From the NCBI GenBank assembly GCA_034933685.1, contig JAYFNB010000043.1, positions 59,659 through 123,658 on the forward strand: a stretch of DNA of 64,000 nt, in the 5' to 3' direction. The notes under the pieces were generated by a model that saw only the letters and a list, made by a program, of their open reading frames with translations, did not search any database and was not told where the DNA came from. A program made the translations under genes and the position numbers. The stretch is from UBA8514 sp034933685. GTDB lineage: Bacteria; Bacillota; Clostridia; Lachnospirales; Anaerotignaceae. Of this stretch, positions 42,906 through 51,367 are shown one piece after another; the first letter of the stretch is position 1; the number at the start of each line of letters is the position of its first letter.

Positions 42906-44135
42906 TTATTTAAAATCTTTTAAAACTAAATGCTTTGGTATGCCGTTTTCTATAACAGGTGCCATTTCACCCTGTATAAGGGGCATAAGATAATCCAATG
43001 CCTTTTGAGTAGCAGTATTTTTTGCCTCATTCATATAATCCTCAGGTACTGTCTTTTCTTTATTTGCAATAAGACTGATATCTGTTGAACCCATTGTAAG
43101 GCTGTAAAGGCCGCCTTTTCCCCTTTGGGTTGTAACCATTACACCGCTTTTGCCTTCTGCCGCAACCTCAACTGCTTTCTCACCAATCATATAACTTTCG
43201 TTAATATCCCTTGCAGATAATAGGTGTGCCGCACAACGCTGCAGAACGTTAATTTCTACAGAACGCACCTTAACACCCATTCGCTCTTGAATAACTGCCT
43301 CAACATGCTTTGCCACACCGCCTAATTGGCCATGTCCAAAGCTGTCCTTTGTTTTCGCCTCTGCAATAAGGCTTCCGTCTGCAAACTTTATTCCTTCTGA
43401 AACAACTATTACAATTTGCCTTTTTGTTTCCTGTGCTTTTTTAATATCCTCAATAAGCTTGTCATAATCAAATGGATTTTCAGGTAAATAAATAAGGTCA
43501 GCCAAGCATTTTCCGTTGCTATCCTGTGCCAAAGCCCCTGAAAGTGCAAGCCAGCCTGCATTTCTGCCCATAACCTCAACCACTACAATGCTGTCCATAT
43601 CGTAAACCGCAGTATCTGCCGCAATTTCTTTAACAGTGGTAGCAATATACTTAGCTGCACTGCCAAAACCAGGTGTATGGTCAATACAGCAAAGGTCGTT
43701 GTCTATGGTTTTTGGAACACCAATAAAAGAAACATCTCCGCCATTAGCTGACTGATATTCCTTAAGCTGCATAATTGTATCCATAGAATCGTTTCCACCA
43801 ATATAGAAGAAATATTTAATATTATTTTCTTCGAAAACTTTAAAAAGCTTTTTAAATTCCTTCTTTCCTTCAGCACCGCCCTTAAGCTTATATCTACAGG
43901 AGCCTAAAAATGATGATGGGGTTGTTTTAAGAAGTTTTAAATTGTCACCCTTGTCTAGTATAGTGCTTAAATCAATAATATTGCCTTTCATTATTCCTTC
44001 AATGCCATTTAATCCGCCATAAATTCTGCCAATTGCGAAATTTTTCTTCGCCCCAGAGTATACCCCTGCAAGTGTTGCATTAATAGCCGCTGTAGGTCCG
44101 CCAGACTGAGCGATAAGACAATTGCCTATCTTCAT
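42906..44135 (-). CDS. 6-phosphofructokinase, probably pyrophosphate-dependent
   Basis: The 409-residue PFK family protein has SGGPTAAINATL at the N terminus and FIGVPKTIDNDL for the fructose-6-phosphate and catalytic Asp region. In place of the ATP-type GGDGS it has GGNDS, with Asp at the position that discriminates against ATP, and Lys (PKTIDND) in place of Gly. Both substitutions mark PPi-PFKs. A reversible, ATP-sparing glycolytic step is common in anaerobic Clostridia. Length (longer than the 320 residues of ATP-PfkA) also fits. I use the ATG at 44135. A GTG at 44147 is directly behind the SD. Confidence 0.88.
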   Translation of the reverse strand: MKIGNCLIAQSGGPTAAINATLAGVYSGAKKNFAIGRIYGGLNGIEGIMKGNIIDLSTILDKGDNLKLLKTTPSSFLGSCRYKLKGGAEGKKEFKKLFKVFEENNIKYFFYIGGNDSMDTIMQLKEYQSANGGDVSFIGVPKTIDNDLCCIDHTPGFGSAAKYIATTVKEIAADTAVYDMDSIVVVEVMGRNAGWLALSGALAQDSNGKCLADLIYLPENPFDYDKLIEDIKKAQETKRQIVIVVSEGIKFADGSLIAEAKTKDSFGHGQLGGVAKHVEAVIQERMGVKVRSVEINVLQRCAAHLLSARDINESYMIGEKAVEVAAEGKSGVMVTTQRGKGGLYSLTMGSTDISLIANKEKTVPEDYMNEAKNTATQKALDYLMPLIQGEMAPVIENGIPKHLVLKDFK

Positions 44136-44258
44136 AACTATGTACACATCCTTTTATAATTTATAAAAATCTCACCAAACTTAATACTATAAATAATACT
44201 AAAAAACCGCATAAAAATCAAATATAAATAAGGAATTAACAAAACCAGATTTTAACAT

Positions 44259-44294
44259 AAAAAAACACCGCAAGTCTTTTGACCTACGGTGTTA
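44259..44294 (-). terminator. Terminator of the tRNA pair
   Basis: On the minus strand AACACCGTAGGTC and GACTTGCGGTGTT pair around an AAAA loop, followed by a run of T. It ends the Asp-Val tRNA transcript. Confidence 0.8.
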
Positions 44295-44295
44295 A

Positions 44296-44368
44296 TGGGA
44301 ATTACAGGGCTCGAACCTGTGACATCTTGCTTGTAAGGCAAGCGCTCTCCCAGCTGAGCTAAACTCCC
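44296..44368 (-). tRNA. tRNA-Val (anticodon TAC)
   Basis: The gene folds as a standard cloverleaf: acceptor GGGAGTT with AATTCCC, D-arm AGCTCAGCTGGGAGAGC, anticodon loop CTTACAA (TAC, Val), and T-arm CAGGTTCGAGCCCTG with one imperfect pair. CCA is not encoded. It lies 4 bp downstream of tRNA-Asp on the same strand. Confidence 0.93.
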
Positions 44369-44371
44369 AAA

Positions 44372-44448
<77 letters not shown>

Positions 44449-44611
44449 AGATTGCAATATCTGGTGTCGTCATTTCTTGCTGACGAAGGATATAATAACA
44501 TATATTCTCATAACCTGTCAACACTTTTTTCTAATTTCTTGAAAAAATACAAACCCTACTTCAGTGACCACAAATTCCCTAGTACAAATCGGCAGGGTTT
44601 TATATTTAAAC

Positions 44612-44878
44612 TTAATCAAGCAGCTCAAAACAGTCATCGTCAATGCTATCGTCCTGATCTTTTTCTTCAAGTGCAATACCAATGTATTTAGCCATAAGAG
44701 GAATATATGTTGCAATAAAAATAAATATTGCTGCAATTCCTACAGACTTCTTTTTCTCGTCACTAACACCTACGCCAATTAAAACTCCCATTGCACAAAG
44801 GCAAATCTTCAAAAAAGAAACATCCCAAATATCCATTTTCTCAATATATTTCTTCCCAGTTTTTATAAAGCATTTCAT
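44612..44878 (-). CDS. Small membrane protein, 88 aa
   Basis: The product has two hydrophobic segments (SFLKICLCAMGVLIGVGV and VGIAAIFIFIATYIPLMAKY) and an acidic tail. Databases often label such short clostridial proteins 'permease of phosphate ABC transporter', but nothing in it resembles a PstA/PstC permease, and the name should not be trusted. AAAGGAAG precedes the ATG at 44878. The longer frame to 44905 has no ribosome site. It is monocistronic between the tRNAs and the symporter gene. Confidence 0.65.
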   Translation of the reverse strand: MKCFIKTGKKYIEKMDIWDVSFLKICLCAMGVLIGVGVSDEKKKSVGIAAIFIFIATYIPLMAKYIGIALEEKDQDDSIDDDCFELLD

Positions 44879-44959
44879 AGTCAGCACTTCCTTTCTATAT
44901 AGCATTATTATACTCCAAAATTCACTTATTTAAAAGCTTTTCCAAGGAAAATCTTTTGC

Positions 44960-46336
44960 TTAATCATTTTTTCGTATATAATCCTTTGTCATTTTTGCAA
45001 CCTCACCTGCAAGCAGTAAAACCGCACATAGATTAGGCAGTGCCATTAGACCGTTAAATGTATCTGATAATCCCCAAACTAGTTCAAGGGAAGATGTACA
45101 GCCAATTACAATCATAATAATATAAATCACCTTGTATATAGGTGTAAATTTAAGTCCAAAAAGGTACTCCATACATCTTTCCCCATAATAGCTCCAGCCA
45201 ATAATAGTCGAAAAAGCAAACAGCACAATTCCTACTGAAACAAAAACGCCTGCAAAACTTCCAAACCCCTTGGAAAATGCCAGTATCGTAAGCGCCGCAC
45301 CTTTAACCATCTGTCCGTCTGCACCAACTGTGCCAACTACATTTGCTGTAAGTATAGCAAGTGCCGTAATCGTGCAAACAACAATGGTATCTGCAAAAAC
45401 CTCAAATACGCCCCACATTGCCTGCTTAACAGGCTCATCAGTATCAGTTGCAGCATGTGCAAGGGATGATGAACCAAGACCTGCTTCATTGCTAAAAACG
45501 CCACGTGCAACACCAAAGCGCATTGCCTTTGCTATGCCATATCCAAAAACGCCGCCGCCAATAGACTTAAGGCGAAAAGCCCCAGCAAAGATGTCCGCAA
45601 ATGCCTTTGGCACTGCTGTTATATTCATTATAATAAGTGCAACACCACCAATTATATATGCCAGTGCCATAAATGGTACAAGTTTTTCTGTTACAGAGCC
45701 AATACGCTTAATTCCGCCCATAATAACCATTGCTGAAATAGCAGCAATAACAATGCCCACAGCAAGGTTGTTTGTTCCAAAAGCTGAGTTTAATGCACCA
45801 GCCATAGAGTTTGCCTGGCTCATATTTCCAATGCCAAAAGATGCAATTAAACAAAATAACGCAAATACAACTGCCAATCCCTTCATTTTTAAGCCACGCT
45901 CAATAAAAACCATTGGCCCGCCTATCCAGTGACCTCTTTCATTTTTATAACGATATTTCATGCTTAAAGCAATTTCTGCATATTTTGTCATCATTCCAAA
46001 AAAAGCTGATACCCACATCCAAAAAATTGCACCAGGTCCACCAGAAACAATGGCAGTTGAAACACCAACAATATTACCTGTGCCAATGGTTGCAGCAAGG
46101 GCGGTTGTAAGTGCTTGAAACTGAGATATAGATTTTGCGTCATCAGTCGAGGTAACACTTTTGTCTTTAAAAACTGCCATTATGGTGCTATTCCACCACA
46201 GACCAATTTTTGTGATTTGGAACATATTACACCTAATGGATGTATAAATTCCAACGCATACAAACAGCGCACACATTGCAGGCCCCCAAACAAAGCTGTT
46301 TACAACTCCGTTTATATTAGAAATCGTTTCTGTCAT
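44960..46336 (-). CDS. Sodium/alanine-glycine symporter (AgcS family)
   Basis: The 458-residue transporter has about ten to eleven helices. Family signatures are present: ALAATIGTGNIVGVSTAI in helix 3 (sodium and substrate site), GGPGAIFWMWVSAFFGM, and GVFSNEAGLGSSSLAHAA. It imports alanine or glycine with Na+ in characterised members. GGGGG lies upstream of the ATG. The Crp/Fnr regulator gene lies 135 bp upstream on the same strand, so it could regulate the symporter gene or merely be a neighbour. No glycine riboswitch is visible in the leader. Confidence 0.9.
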   Translation of the reverse strand: MTETISNINGVVNSFVWGPAMCALFVCVGIYTSIRCNMFQITKIGLWWNSTIMAVFKDKSVTSTDDAKSISQFQALTTALAATIGTGNIVGVSTAIVSGGPGAIFWMWVSAFFGMMTKYAEIALSMKYRYKNERGHWIGGPMVFIERGLKMKGLAVVFALFCLIASFGIGNMSQANSMAGALNSAFGTNNLAVGIVIAAISAMVIMGGIKRIGSVTEKLVPFMALAYIIGGVALIIMNITAVPKAFADIFAGAFRLKSIGGGVFGYGIAKAMRFGVARGVFSNEAGLGSSSLAHAATDTDEPVKQAMWGVFEVFADTIVVCTITALAILTANVVGTVGADGQMVKGAALTILAFSKGFGSFAGVFVSVGIVLFAFSTIIGWSYYGERCMEYLFGLKFTPIYKVIYIIMIVIGCTSSLELVWGLSDTFNGLMALPNLCAVLLLAGEVAKMTKDYIRKND

Positions 46337-46471
46337 AATACTAATTCTCCCCCTAAAATCACTTTAAATATTCACCACATAAAATTCTAACTGCTATGCT
46401 AAACCCTTCTTTTTCACCACTTTAAAAATAATATTCACTTGTACCATTTAAAATTCTTATACACTACCGCT

Positions 46472-47140
46472 TTAATCACACATTTTTCTCAGTCTATTTT
46501 CATCAACAATTTCTATTCCGCCACGAAAAAGTCGAACCATGTTCTCACTTTGGAAGTATTTGAGCATGCGTGTTACCACCTCACGTGCTGTTCCCATATG
46601 TCTTGCAATTTTTTCATGGGTAATTGAGATGGTATTGCTTTGCTCAATATTTATTTCAGAGCACAAAAACTCAGCAAGGCGAACATCAAAGCTTTTAAAC
46701 ATAATTTGTTCGATAAGCCACATAACCTCTGAAAATCTTGTGGCCATAAGCTGGCTTGTGTAATTTGCAACTACAAGTGATTTTTGCATAAGCCCTTCAT
46801 ATACAGGTGACTTAATAACTACCATTTCAACATCAGTTTCAGCTTCTACATTAACCTCAAACTGTATGCTGTTCATCATGCAAGAAGCCGAAAACAGGCA
46901 CATATCTCTTTCGAAAAGGCGATATAGGGTTATTTCTCTTCCGCTTTCATTTAAAATATATGTTCTTATTATTCCTTTTTTAATAAGTAGCAACCCAACG
47001 CAGTCTTCAGCGCCATTGTGAATAATTGTGCCTGCCTTAACTATTTTCATACTGCTTCCACTTATAAGCATTTCTCTTTCCTTATTATCAAGCTTGCCCC
47101 ATACTGGAAAAAAGGCTGCAAGGTCATTTTCTATACTCAT
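46472..47140 (-). CDS. Crp/Fnr family transcriptional regulator
   Basis: The 222-residue protein has an N-terminal cyclic-nucleotide-binding-like domain (about 15-130) and a C-terminal winged helix-turn-helix (ITHEKIARHMGTAREVVTRM). The N terminus lacks the cysteine set of FNR, and the phosphate-binding cassette of CRP is not evident. The effector is therefore unknown; heme, redox or small molecules are possible. The HTH with TAREVVTR resembles FNR-type readers of TTGAT half-sites. GAGGTG precedes the ATG. The adjacent DUF134 and sulfite-reductase-like genes point to redox or metal control. Confidence 0.88.
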   Translation of the reverse strand: MSIENDLAAFFPVWGKLDNKEREMLISGSSMKIVKAGTIIHNGAEDCVGLLLIKKGIIRTYILNESGREITLYRLFERDMCLFSASCMMNSIQFEVNVEAETDVEMVVIKSPVYEGLMQKSLVVANYTSQLMATRFSEVMWLIEQIMFKSFDVRLAEFLCSEINIEQSNTISITHEKIARHMGTAREVVTRMLKYFQSENMVRLFRGGIEIVDENRLRKMCD

Positions 47141-47160
47141 TAAGACACCTCTTTACTTTA

Positions 47161-47505
47161 TCATTCACCGTTTCTATGGCAACATTTATCCCCTTCACAA
47201 GATGAATCACTTCCGCCACAAACTCTAAAATCTCCACCCTCTATTTTAAGCATTTTTCCGTTCACAAGGCAATCCGCCAGCTTTTTACGGGCATTTATAT
47301 AAATAGCCTGTACAGTGGTTCTTGCTATACCCATTTTCCCTGCACATTCCTCCTGGGTCATTTCCTCAAGGTCAATAAGGCGTATTGTTTCATATTCATC
47401 TACGGTCATGGTCACTGTTAAGCAGCATCTGTTTAAAGTAGATGGTATAAACCCTGTATTCAAAGGCATAGCGCATACCTTTCTGCATTTTTTAGGTCTT
47501 GCCAT
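47161..47505 (-). CDS. DUF134 family DNA-binding protein
   Basis: The protein has about 114 residues. It begins MARPKKCRKVCAMP, contains LIDLEEMTQEECAGKMGIAR followed by TTVQAIYINARKKLADCLVNG (a sigma-70 region-4-like HTH), and ends with a Cys/His tail (CGGSDSSCEGDKCCH). This is the DUF134 pattern, predicted to be a metal- or redox-sensing DNA-binding protein and often found with NifB/NifX-like or reductase genes. The ATG at 47505 follows GGAGGG. The open frame continues to 47541 without a ribosome site. Confidence 0.85.
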   Translation of the reverse strand: MARPKKCRKVCAMPLNTGFIPSTLNRCCLTVTMTVDEYETIRLIDLEEMTQEECAGKMGIARTTVQAIYINARKKLADCLVNGKMLKIEGGDFRVCGGSDSSCEGDKCCHRNGE

Positions 47506-47593
47506 ATCTTTCCCTCCATTTTTAATAAAACAAATCAGCATTCCCCAAGTAAATCAATTATACAATATTAAACCAATATGTCAATAAAGGCAA

Positions 47594-47627
47594 AATTAAA
47601 ACGCCCATGGCAATTTAGCCACAGGCA
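47594..47627 (-). terminator. Terminator downstream of the sulfite-reductase-like gene
   Basis: On the minus strand GCCTGTGGC and GCCATGGGC pair (two G-U pairs) around a 6-nt loop, followed by GTTTTAATTTT. Confidence 0.65.
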
Positions 47628-47636
47628 TTAAGTTTT

Positions 47637-48572
47637 TCACCTTTTCAATATTTCTTTAGTAATAATTTCTTCTTTTCTTTCAATTACATTGCTTTCAAAT
47701 ATTAAGCTTTCCACCTTTTCAAACCCAATTCTATCTATCATATCGGCAAAACGCTCCTTTTTGAAAGAATTGTCTCGATATACAAGAATAATTTTTTCAA
47801 TTATATTCAGTGCTTCCTCAACAGGATAAATTCCTTGAAGATAAGAGCCTTTTCTGCCCTCACGTCCCCAACGACCGCCTATTAAGACTTTAACGCCTTC
47901 ATCCTTAACCTCAATACATTTAAACGGACAGGCACTAATGCATTTTCCACAATTGTTGCAACGGTTTGTATCAATGTTTATTAAACCGTTTTCGCCTTTT
48001 TTAGCTGCTTTCATAAGGCATCCGCTTTCAACAAGGCACTTCCCACAGCCTTTGCATTTCTCAAGGTTTATAATAGGCTTTTTCTGCCCAACCAACCCCA
48101 CGTCATTAAGGTCTGGCTTAACACAATTGTTAGGACATCCTCCAACGGCAATTTTAAATTTATGTGGAAGTTCTACTCCTCTGTAACCCTCATAAAATCT
48201 TTTATGTATATCTTTTGCAATATCTGTTGAAGCCACAAGCCCAAACACGCATGTTTTTCCTTTACAAGCAACAACCGGCCTAATTTTATCTCCAGTTCCG
48301 CCTGTTGCAAGGCCAGCCTCCGCCAAATGTTTTTGCAATGGCTCAATATTTTCAAAAGAAACTCCCTGTATTTCAATACACATGCGTGATGTAAATGCGG
48401 CATCTCCACTGCCAAATTTCTCTGCAGCCACAGCCAAGCATGACATCTGTTTCGCTGTAATACATCCGTTTTCACTAACTACTCTTGCGTTAAACTTATC
48501 TCCGGTTTCTCTGTTAAAAAGAAAACCCATCCCTTTAACTCTTATAACTTCCTTTGAATCTATCTTTGCCAT
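47637..48572 (-). CDS. Sulfite/nitrite reductase-like siroheme and ferredoxin protein (AsrC-like)
   Basis: The protein has about 311 residues. The N-terminal half carries a ferredoxin-like reductase domain. The siroheme/4Fe-4S ligand set follows: CKGKTCVFG (C-x5-C) and GGCPNNC (C-x3-C). Two further 4Fe-4S ferredoxin motifs come next (CKGCGKCLVESGC and CNNCGKCISACPFKC). This one-chain layout matches AsrC of anaerobic sulfite reductase and related small dissimilatory-type enzymes. AsrA and AsrB are not adjacent, so the electron donor is unknown. The ATG at 48572 follows GAGGTG. It is the last chromosomal gene before the integrated element. Confidence 0.82.
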   Translation of the reverse strand: MAKIDSKEVIRVKGMGFLFNRETGDKFNARVVSENGCITAKQMSCLAVAAEKFGSGDAAFTSRMCIEIQGVSFENIEPLQKHLAEAGLATGGTGDKIRPVVACKGKTCVFGLVASTDIAKDIHKRFYEGYRGVELPHKFKIAVGGCPNNCVKPDLNDVGLVGQKKPIINLEKCKGCGKCLVESGCLMKAAKKGENGLINIDTNRCNNCGKCISACPFKCIEVKDEGVKVLIGGRWGREGRKGSYLQGIYPVEEALNIIEKIILVYRDNSFKKERFADMIDRIGFEKVESLIFESNVIERKEEIITKEILKR

Positions 48573-49064
48573 TATGCACCTCTTCATTTTTATTTATATA
48601 AAATGGTTGTTGCCTTTAAGCCATGCCAAAAGCCCCATAAATATAAAATTTACAGGGCTGTTTACTAGGCTGTAGAAACGGAGAGTTAGGGATTCGAACC
48701 CTAGGTCGGGTATAAGCCGACACGAAATTTCGAGTTATTTGAGGGCAAGTTCCGATGAGATTATCAAGGTGACTTTGAGATACCTTGAAATCCCGCAAAC
48801 CCGCATGAATCAAGGCTTTTCGGGCGAAAACCATGAATTTACCACGCTTCGGCTCGACCCCCGAATTTAACAGTTTTCAGAGCAAAGTGTAGAAAAAGCG
48901 TAGAAAAACAACCAGCGAAATAACCTTAAGATACTTTAGTTTCCCGGCATTTTTAAGAACATAGGCCACAGCGCACCCTACCATTGACATTGGATAAAAG
49001 TAAATAACGCAAAACAGACAGAGCTGATATCTGTCTGCATCACCAATGCATTGGAGGGATGTAC
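48573..49064. other. Gene-free junction of chromosome and integrated element
   Basis: About 490 bp hold no convincing gene. From left to right: the upstream region of the sulfite-reductase-like gene, the tRNA-Ser 3' fragment (48679-48734), about 300 bp of element-end DNA with short inverted repeats (for example CAAGGT/ACCTTG at 48765-48787), and the ribosome site of the HTH gene. Open frames here on the minus strand lack ribosome sites. Confidence 0.6.
48679..48734 (-). repeat. attL: 3' half of a tRNA-Ser(CGA)-like gene
   Basis: Read on the minus strand, the segment starts with CTCGAAA (a Ser-CGA anticodon loop). It has a long variable arm (GTCGG, loop, CCGAC), a perfect T-arm (TAGGG-TTCGAAT-CCCTA) and the acceptor 3' strand ACTCTCC with discriminator G. 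The 5' acceptor strand, D-arm and 5' anticodon stem are missing, and the sequence beyond the anticodon loop does not pair. This is the displaced 3' fragment expected when an element integrates in the anticodon region of a tRNA gene. Confidence 0.7.
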
Positions 49065-49655
49065 ATGGAAACTGACTACTCTCACCTTCTGGCTGAATAC
49101 CCGGAAAAGGTAAGTCAAGACCAGCTTTACAGAATTTGCAGAATAAGCAAACGAAAAGCCACATGGCTTTTAGAGAACGGGTATATTCCCTGCGAGGATA
49201 CAGGTAAAAAAACCCGTAGGTTCAAAATCCGAATAACGGATGTGATAGAATACCTTACCCGATTAGAGGATTCTCCGGAGTCCCTGCTGACACCTCCCGG
49301 AATTTTTTCAAGCGGAATAAAATATAGACCCAAGCATCGACCAGAGGTTCAAATAGATGCGCGTAAATTTATGGAGATGCTAAAGAAAAAGTGGAATAGC
49401 TTTCCGGACGCCCTTACCGTGGGCGATGTCATAAAAATGACGGGCTACAGCCAAACCGCAGTATCACAATGGATATCCAAAGAGAAATTATTCGGAGTGT
49501 GGTACTACAACAAATACTTGATACCGAAGGACTACCTGATAGAATACATGGCAACCAAAGCCCACCGCATCACACAGAAATCAAAGAAGCATATGGACTT
49601 GATACAACAATACCAAGTTGGACAGACACCGACTGAATGTCGAAAAACCTCATAA
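49065..49655 (+). CDS. Helix-turn-helix protein, possible excisionase
   Basis: The 196-residue protein has two HTH segments. The first (about 15-60) reads LYRICRISKRKATWLLENGY followed by IPCEDTGKKTRRFKI, the MerR/excisionase 'HTH_17' pattern. The second (about 120-165) contains VGDVIKMTGYSQTAVSQWIS. Position as first gene inside attL suggests a role in excision or in control of the element. The ATG at 49065 is 6 nt after GGAGGG. The ATG at 49059 is too close to it. AT-richer than the genes that follow. A terminator comes after it. Confidence 0.65.
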   Translation: METDYSHLLAEYPEKVSQDQLYRICRISKRKATWLLENGYIPCEDTGKKTRRFKIRITDVIEYLTRLEDSPESLLTPPGIFSSGIKYRPKHRPEVQIDARKFMEMLKKKWNSFPDALTVGDVIKMTGYSQTAVSQWISKEKLFGVWYYNKYLIPKDYLIEYMATKAHRITQKSKKHMDLIQQYQVGQTPTECRKTS

Positions 49656-49674
49656 TCAATTATCCAGTTAAAGA

Positions 49675-49722
49675 GCCGGAGAATCGGAGTGCAGAATGCG
49701 CTTCAATTCTCCGGCCTTTTTT
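49675..49722 (+). terminator. Terminator after the HTH gene
   Basis: GCCGGAGAAT and ATTCTCCGGC form a perfect 10-bp stem with a 21-nt loop, followed by CTTTTTT. Confidence 0.85.
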
Positions 49723-49744
49723 GCTTTTCAGAAGGGAGGAAATC

Positions 49745-49978
49745 ATGTTAGTGCATTACAAGAAAAATAAAAAACCAGCTTGTTATGATTCAGATTCCAT
49801 CATAACAACAGGGAGAATACCGCCTGACGAGCGCCCCCACGGCCCGTTCAAGAGTTGTGGCAACTGCCCATACCCATCCCACGGTTTCATGTGCTACGGC
49901 TCGGAGGGAGATTGCCTCAGAACCGATATGCAGAGACTTCACAATAAAAATAAGCTAAAACAGGAGGAAACGCCATGA
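49745..49978 (+). CDS. Small cysteine-containing element protein, 77 aa
   Basis: The 77-residue protein has a lysine-rich start and a Cys cluster (SCGNCPYPSHGFMCYG and later DC) that could bind zinc. GGGAGG lies 6 nt before the ATG at 49745. A longer frame to 49637 runs through the terminator and is not credible. It overlaps the next gene by 4 bp (ATGA). Proteins of this kind occur in clostridial integrative elements without known function. Confidence 0.65.
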   Translation: MLVHYKKNKKPACYDSDSIITTGRIPPDERPHGPFKSCGNCPYPSHGFMCYGSEGDCLRTDMQRLHNKNKLKQEETP

Positions 49979-50700
49979 AACATCAAGCAGAGCTGCTGAA
50001 ATTTATGAGGGAGCAGTACCCACCTGGTACCCGCATCCGTCTGACGGAAATGCAGGACCCCTATGCCCCCGTGCCGCCCGGTACGGAGGGCGAAGTGAAT
50101 TTTGTAGACGATGCCGCCCAAATCCACATGAAATGGAACAACGGCCGCACTCTTGCTCTCGTCCCAGGTATAGATAAGTTTTCGGTTATCCCGCAGCCCC
50201 TCCAAACGCTAAAGCTGTATATGCCTCTGGCTGTGATGCAGTATGAGCGTGATGAATGGGGCTCTTTGGAGGAATACCCCTCGGAGCTCGACCAGGGCAC
50301 GGTTCTTTCCTATCACGACCAAATCCTTGCCGCCATCCTCAAGGAGCGGATGCCGGAGGAAACGGAACGCGGACTCATGAAATATTATCACGGGGAGGAC
50401 AGCGTAAGTCAGAAAGTCAAGGCCCTCTTTTTCACAGTGGAGCAAGTTGGGAACAAGCTGATGGGTGTGGCTGAATGCCGGGTACAAGGGGATTTGAATG
50501 ATGCGGAGCTGGAGCAACTCAAAGATTATGCTTCTGGTCAGGCATCAGACGGTTTCGGTGAGGGATTCGAGCAGCATCCTATAAAAATAGGCGAAAATGA
50601 GCTTTACGTCAGCCTTTGGAGCAGCAATCGCAGCTGGAGTATCATGACGCAGGACGAGCTGGAACAGGGGCAGCAAATGGGCGGCATGCAGCTCTCGTGA
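49975..50700 (+). CDS. DUF4314-domain protein with C-terminal extension
   Basis: The 241-residue protein has an N-terminal DUF4314-like domain (about 1-65: MREQYPPGTRIRLTEMQDPY, PPGTEGEV, WNNGRTLALVPGID), an SH3-like small fold found almost only on conjugative elements and phages. The C-terminal 170 residues form a second acidic domain without a motif I know. It is translationally coupled to the preceding cysteine-rich gene. The function is unknown. Confidence 0.7.
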   Translation: MKHQAELLKFMREQYPPGTRIRLTEMQDPYAPVPPGTEGEVNFVDDAAQIHMKWNNGRTLALVPGIDKFSVIPQPLQTLKLYMPLAVMQYERDEWGSLEEYPSELDQGTVLSYHDQILAAILKERMPEETERGLMKYYHGEDSVSQKVKALFFTVEQVGNKLMGVAECRVQGDLNDAELEQLKDYASGQASDGFGEGFEQHPIKIGENELYVSLWSSNRSWSIMTQDELEQGQQMGGMQLS

Positions 50701-50710
50701 GGACTGATCA

Positions 50711-51322
50711 ATGGAAACCGAATTAACAAAACGGATTAAGGCGCTTACCCACCACTACCGCCCAAGGCTGCATACCGAAAAGCGAACCATACGGTGGGCG
50801 GATGAGGTGTGGACACCATCAGGGATTGTAGACAGCATTCGGTTTGAGGACTATTACGAGGATGAGGAATATCTCTGCAGGCTTCTGGATGCGGAGCGGT
50901 TTTCCGAAAAGGACAACTGCCTGACGGTGCAGAGGCACGAACCCGGAAGATGCTTTCGGGACGGCAGTATAGAGCAGAACGCACAGAAATGCCACGGCTG
51001 CGTCCTGCGGTGCCACAACTGGCATATCGGCATGATGGTCACCTGTTTTGAAGTCAAGATAACCTATCAGGATTTCAAAAGCGGGAACGGCCATAACTTT
51101 CATGGAAACGAAAATTACTACTGCGTGCCGACAGCCCTTGCCGCCAGAATCGCCGGAGAGATCCCCGACCACATCGGCATCCTTGCATATTTTGAGGGGG
51201 AACGCCAATACGGGCTCCGGCAGTTTAAACCGGCCATATGGCGGGAGGTATCGGATCAAACCAAGGTACTGCTGCTGTACAACGCCATGAAAAAATGGTG
51301 CGACGGAGCGGTCTTTGTGTAA
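50711..51322 (+). CDS. Element protein with MmcB/PD-(D/E)XK-like nuclease pattern
   Basis: The 203-residue protein has a C-terminal half with the pattern TCFEVKITYQDFKSG, then HNFHGNENYYCVPTALAARI and IPDHIGILAYFEG. This matches the order in MmcB-type proteins of the PD-(D/E)XK nuclease fold, where E-x-K carries the metal-binding residues. An upstream Asp in GIVDSIRFEDYY could complete the site. A Cys/His cluster (CHGCVLRCH) sits in the middle. I infer a nuclease-like fold from pattern only. It lies between the DUF4314 and ArdA-like genes. The ribosome site is weak (GAGGA). Confidence 0.5.
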   Translation: METELTKRIKALTHHYRPRLHTEKRTIRWADEVWTPSGIVDSIRFEDYYEDEEYLCRLLDAERFSEKDNCLTVQRHEPGRCFRDGSIEQNAQKCHGCVLRCHNWHIGMMVTCFEVKITYQDFKSGNGHNFHGNENYYCVPTALAARIAGEIPDHIGILAYFEGERQYGLRQFKPAIWREVSDQTKVLLLYNAMKKWCDGAVFV

Positions 51323-51367
51323 TCGCCTGTATGCATTCCAGTGATCAATCGAAACGGAGGTATCAAA

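Noticed and set aside
44612..44905. Phosphate ABC transporter permease name for the small membrane protein
   Set aside because: With 88 residues and two helices it cannot be a PstA/PstC permease, and there are no pst genes nearby.
45270..45932. 220-residue plus-strand open frame
   Set aside because: It lies opposite the AgcS symporter gene, whose motifs are complete. There is no ribosome site or family signature.
46337..46471. Glycine riboswitch before the alanine/glycine symporter gene
   Set aside because: The leader is AT-rich and lacks the paired conserved cores of glycine aptamers.
48679..48760. Complete tRNA-Ser gene
   Set aside because: The 5' acceptor strand, D-arm and 5' anticodon stem cannot be found next to the 3' half, so only a fragment is present.
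48616..48834. 72-residue minus-strand open frame across the tRNA fragment
   Set aside because: It runs through the tRNA-Ser remnant and has no ribosome site. The tRNA explanation is better supported.
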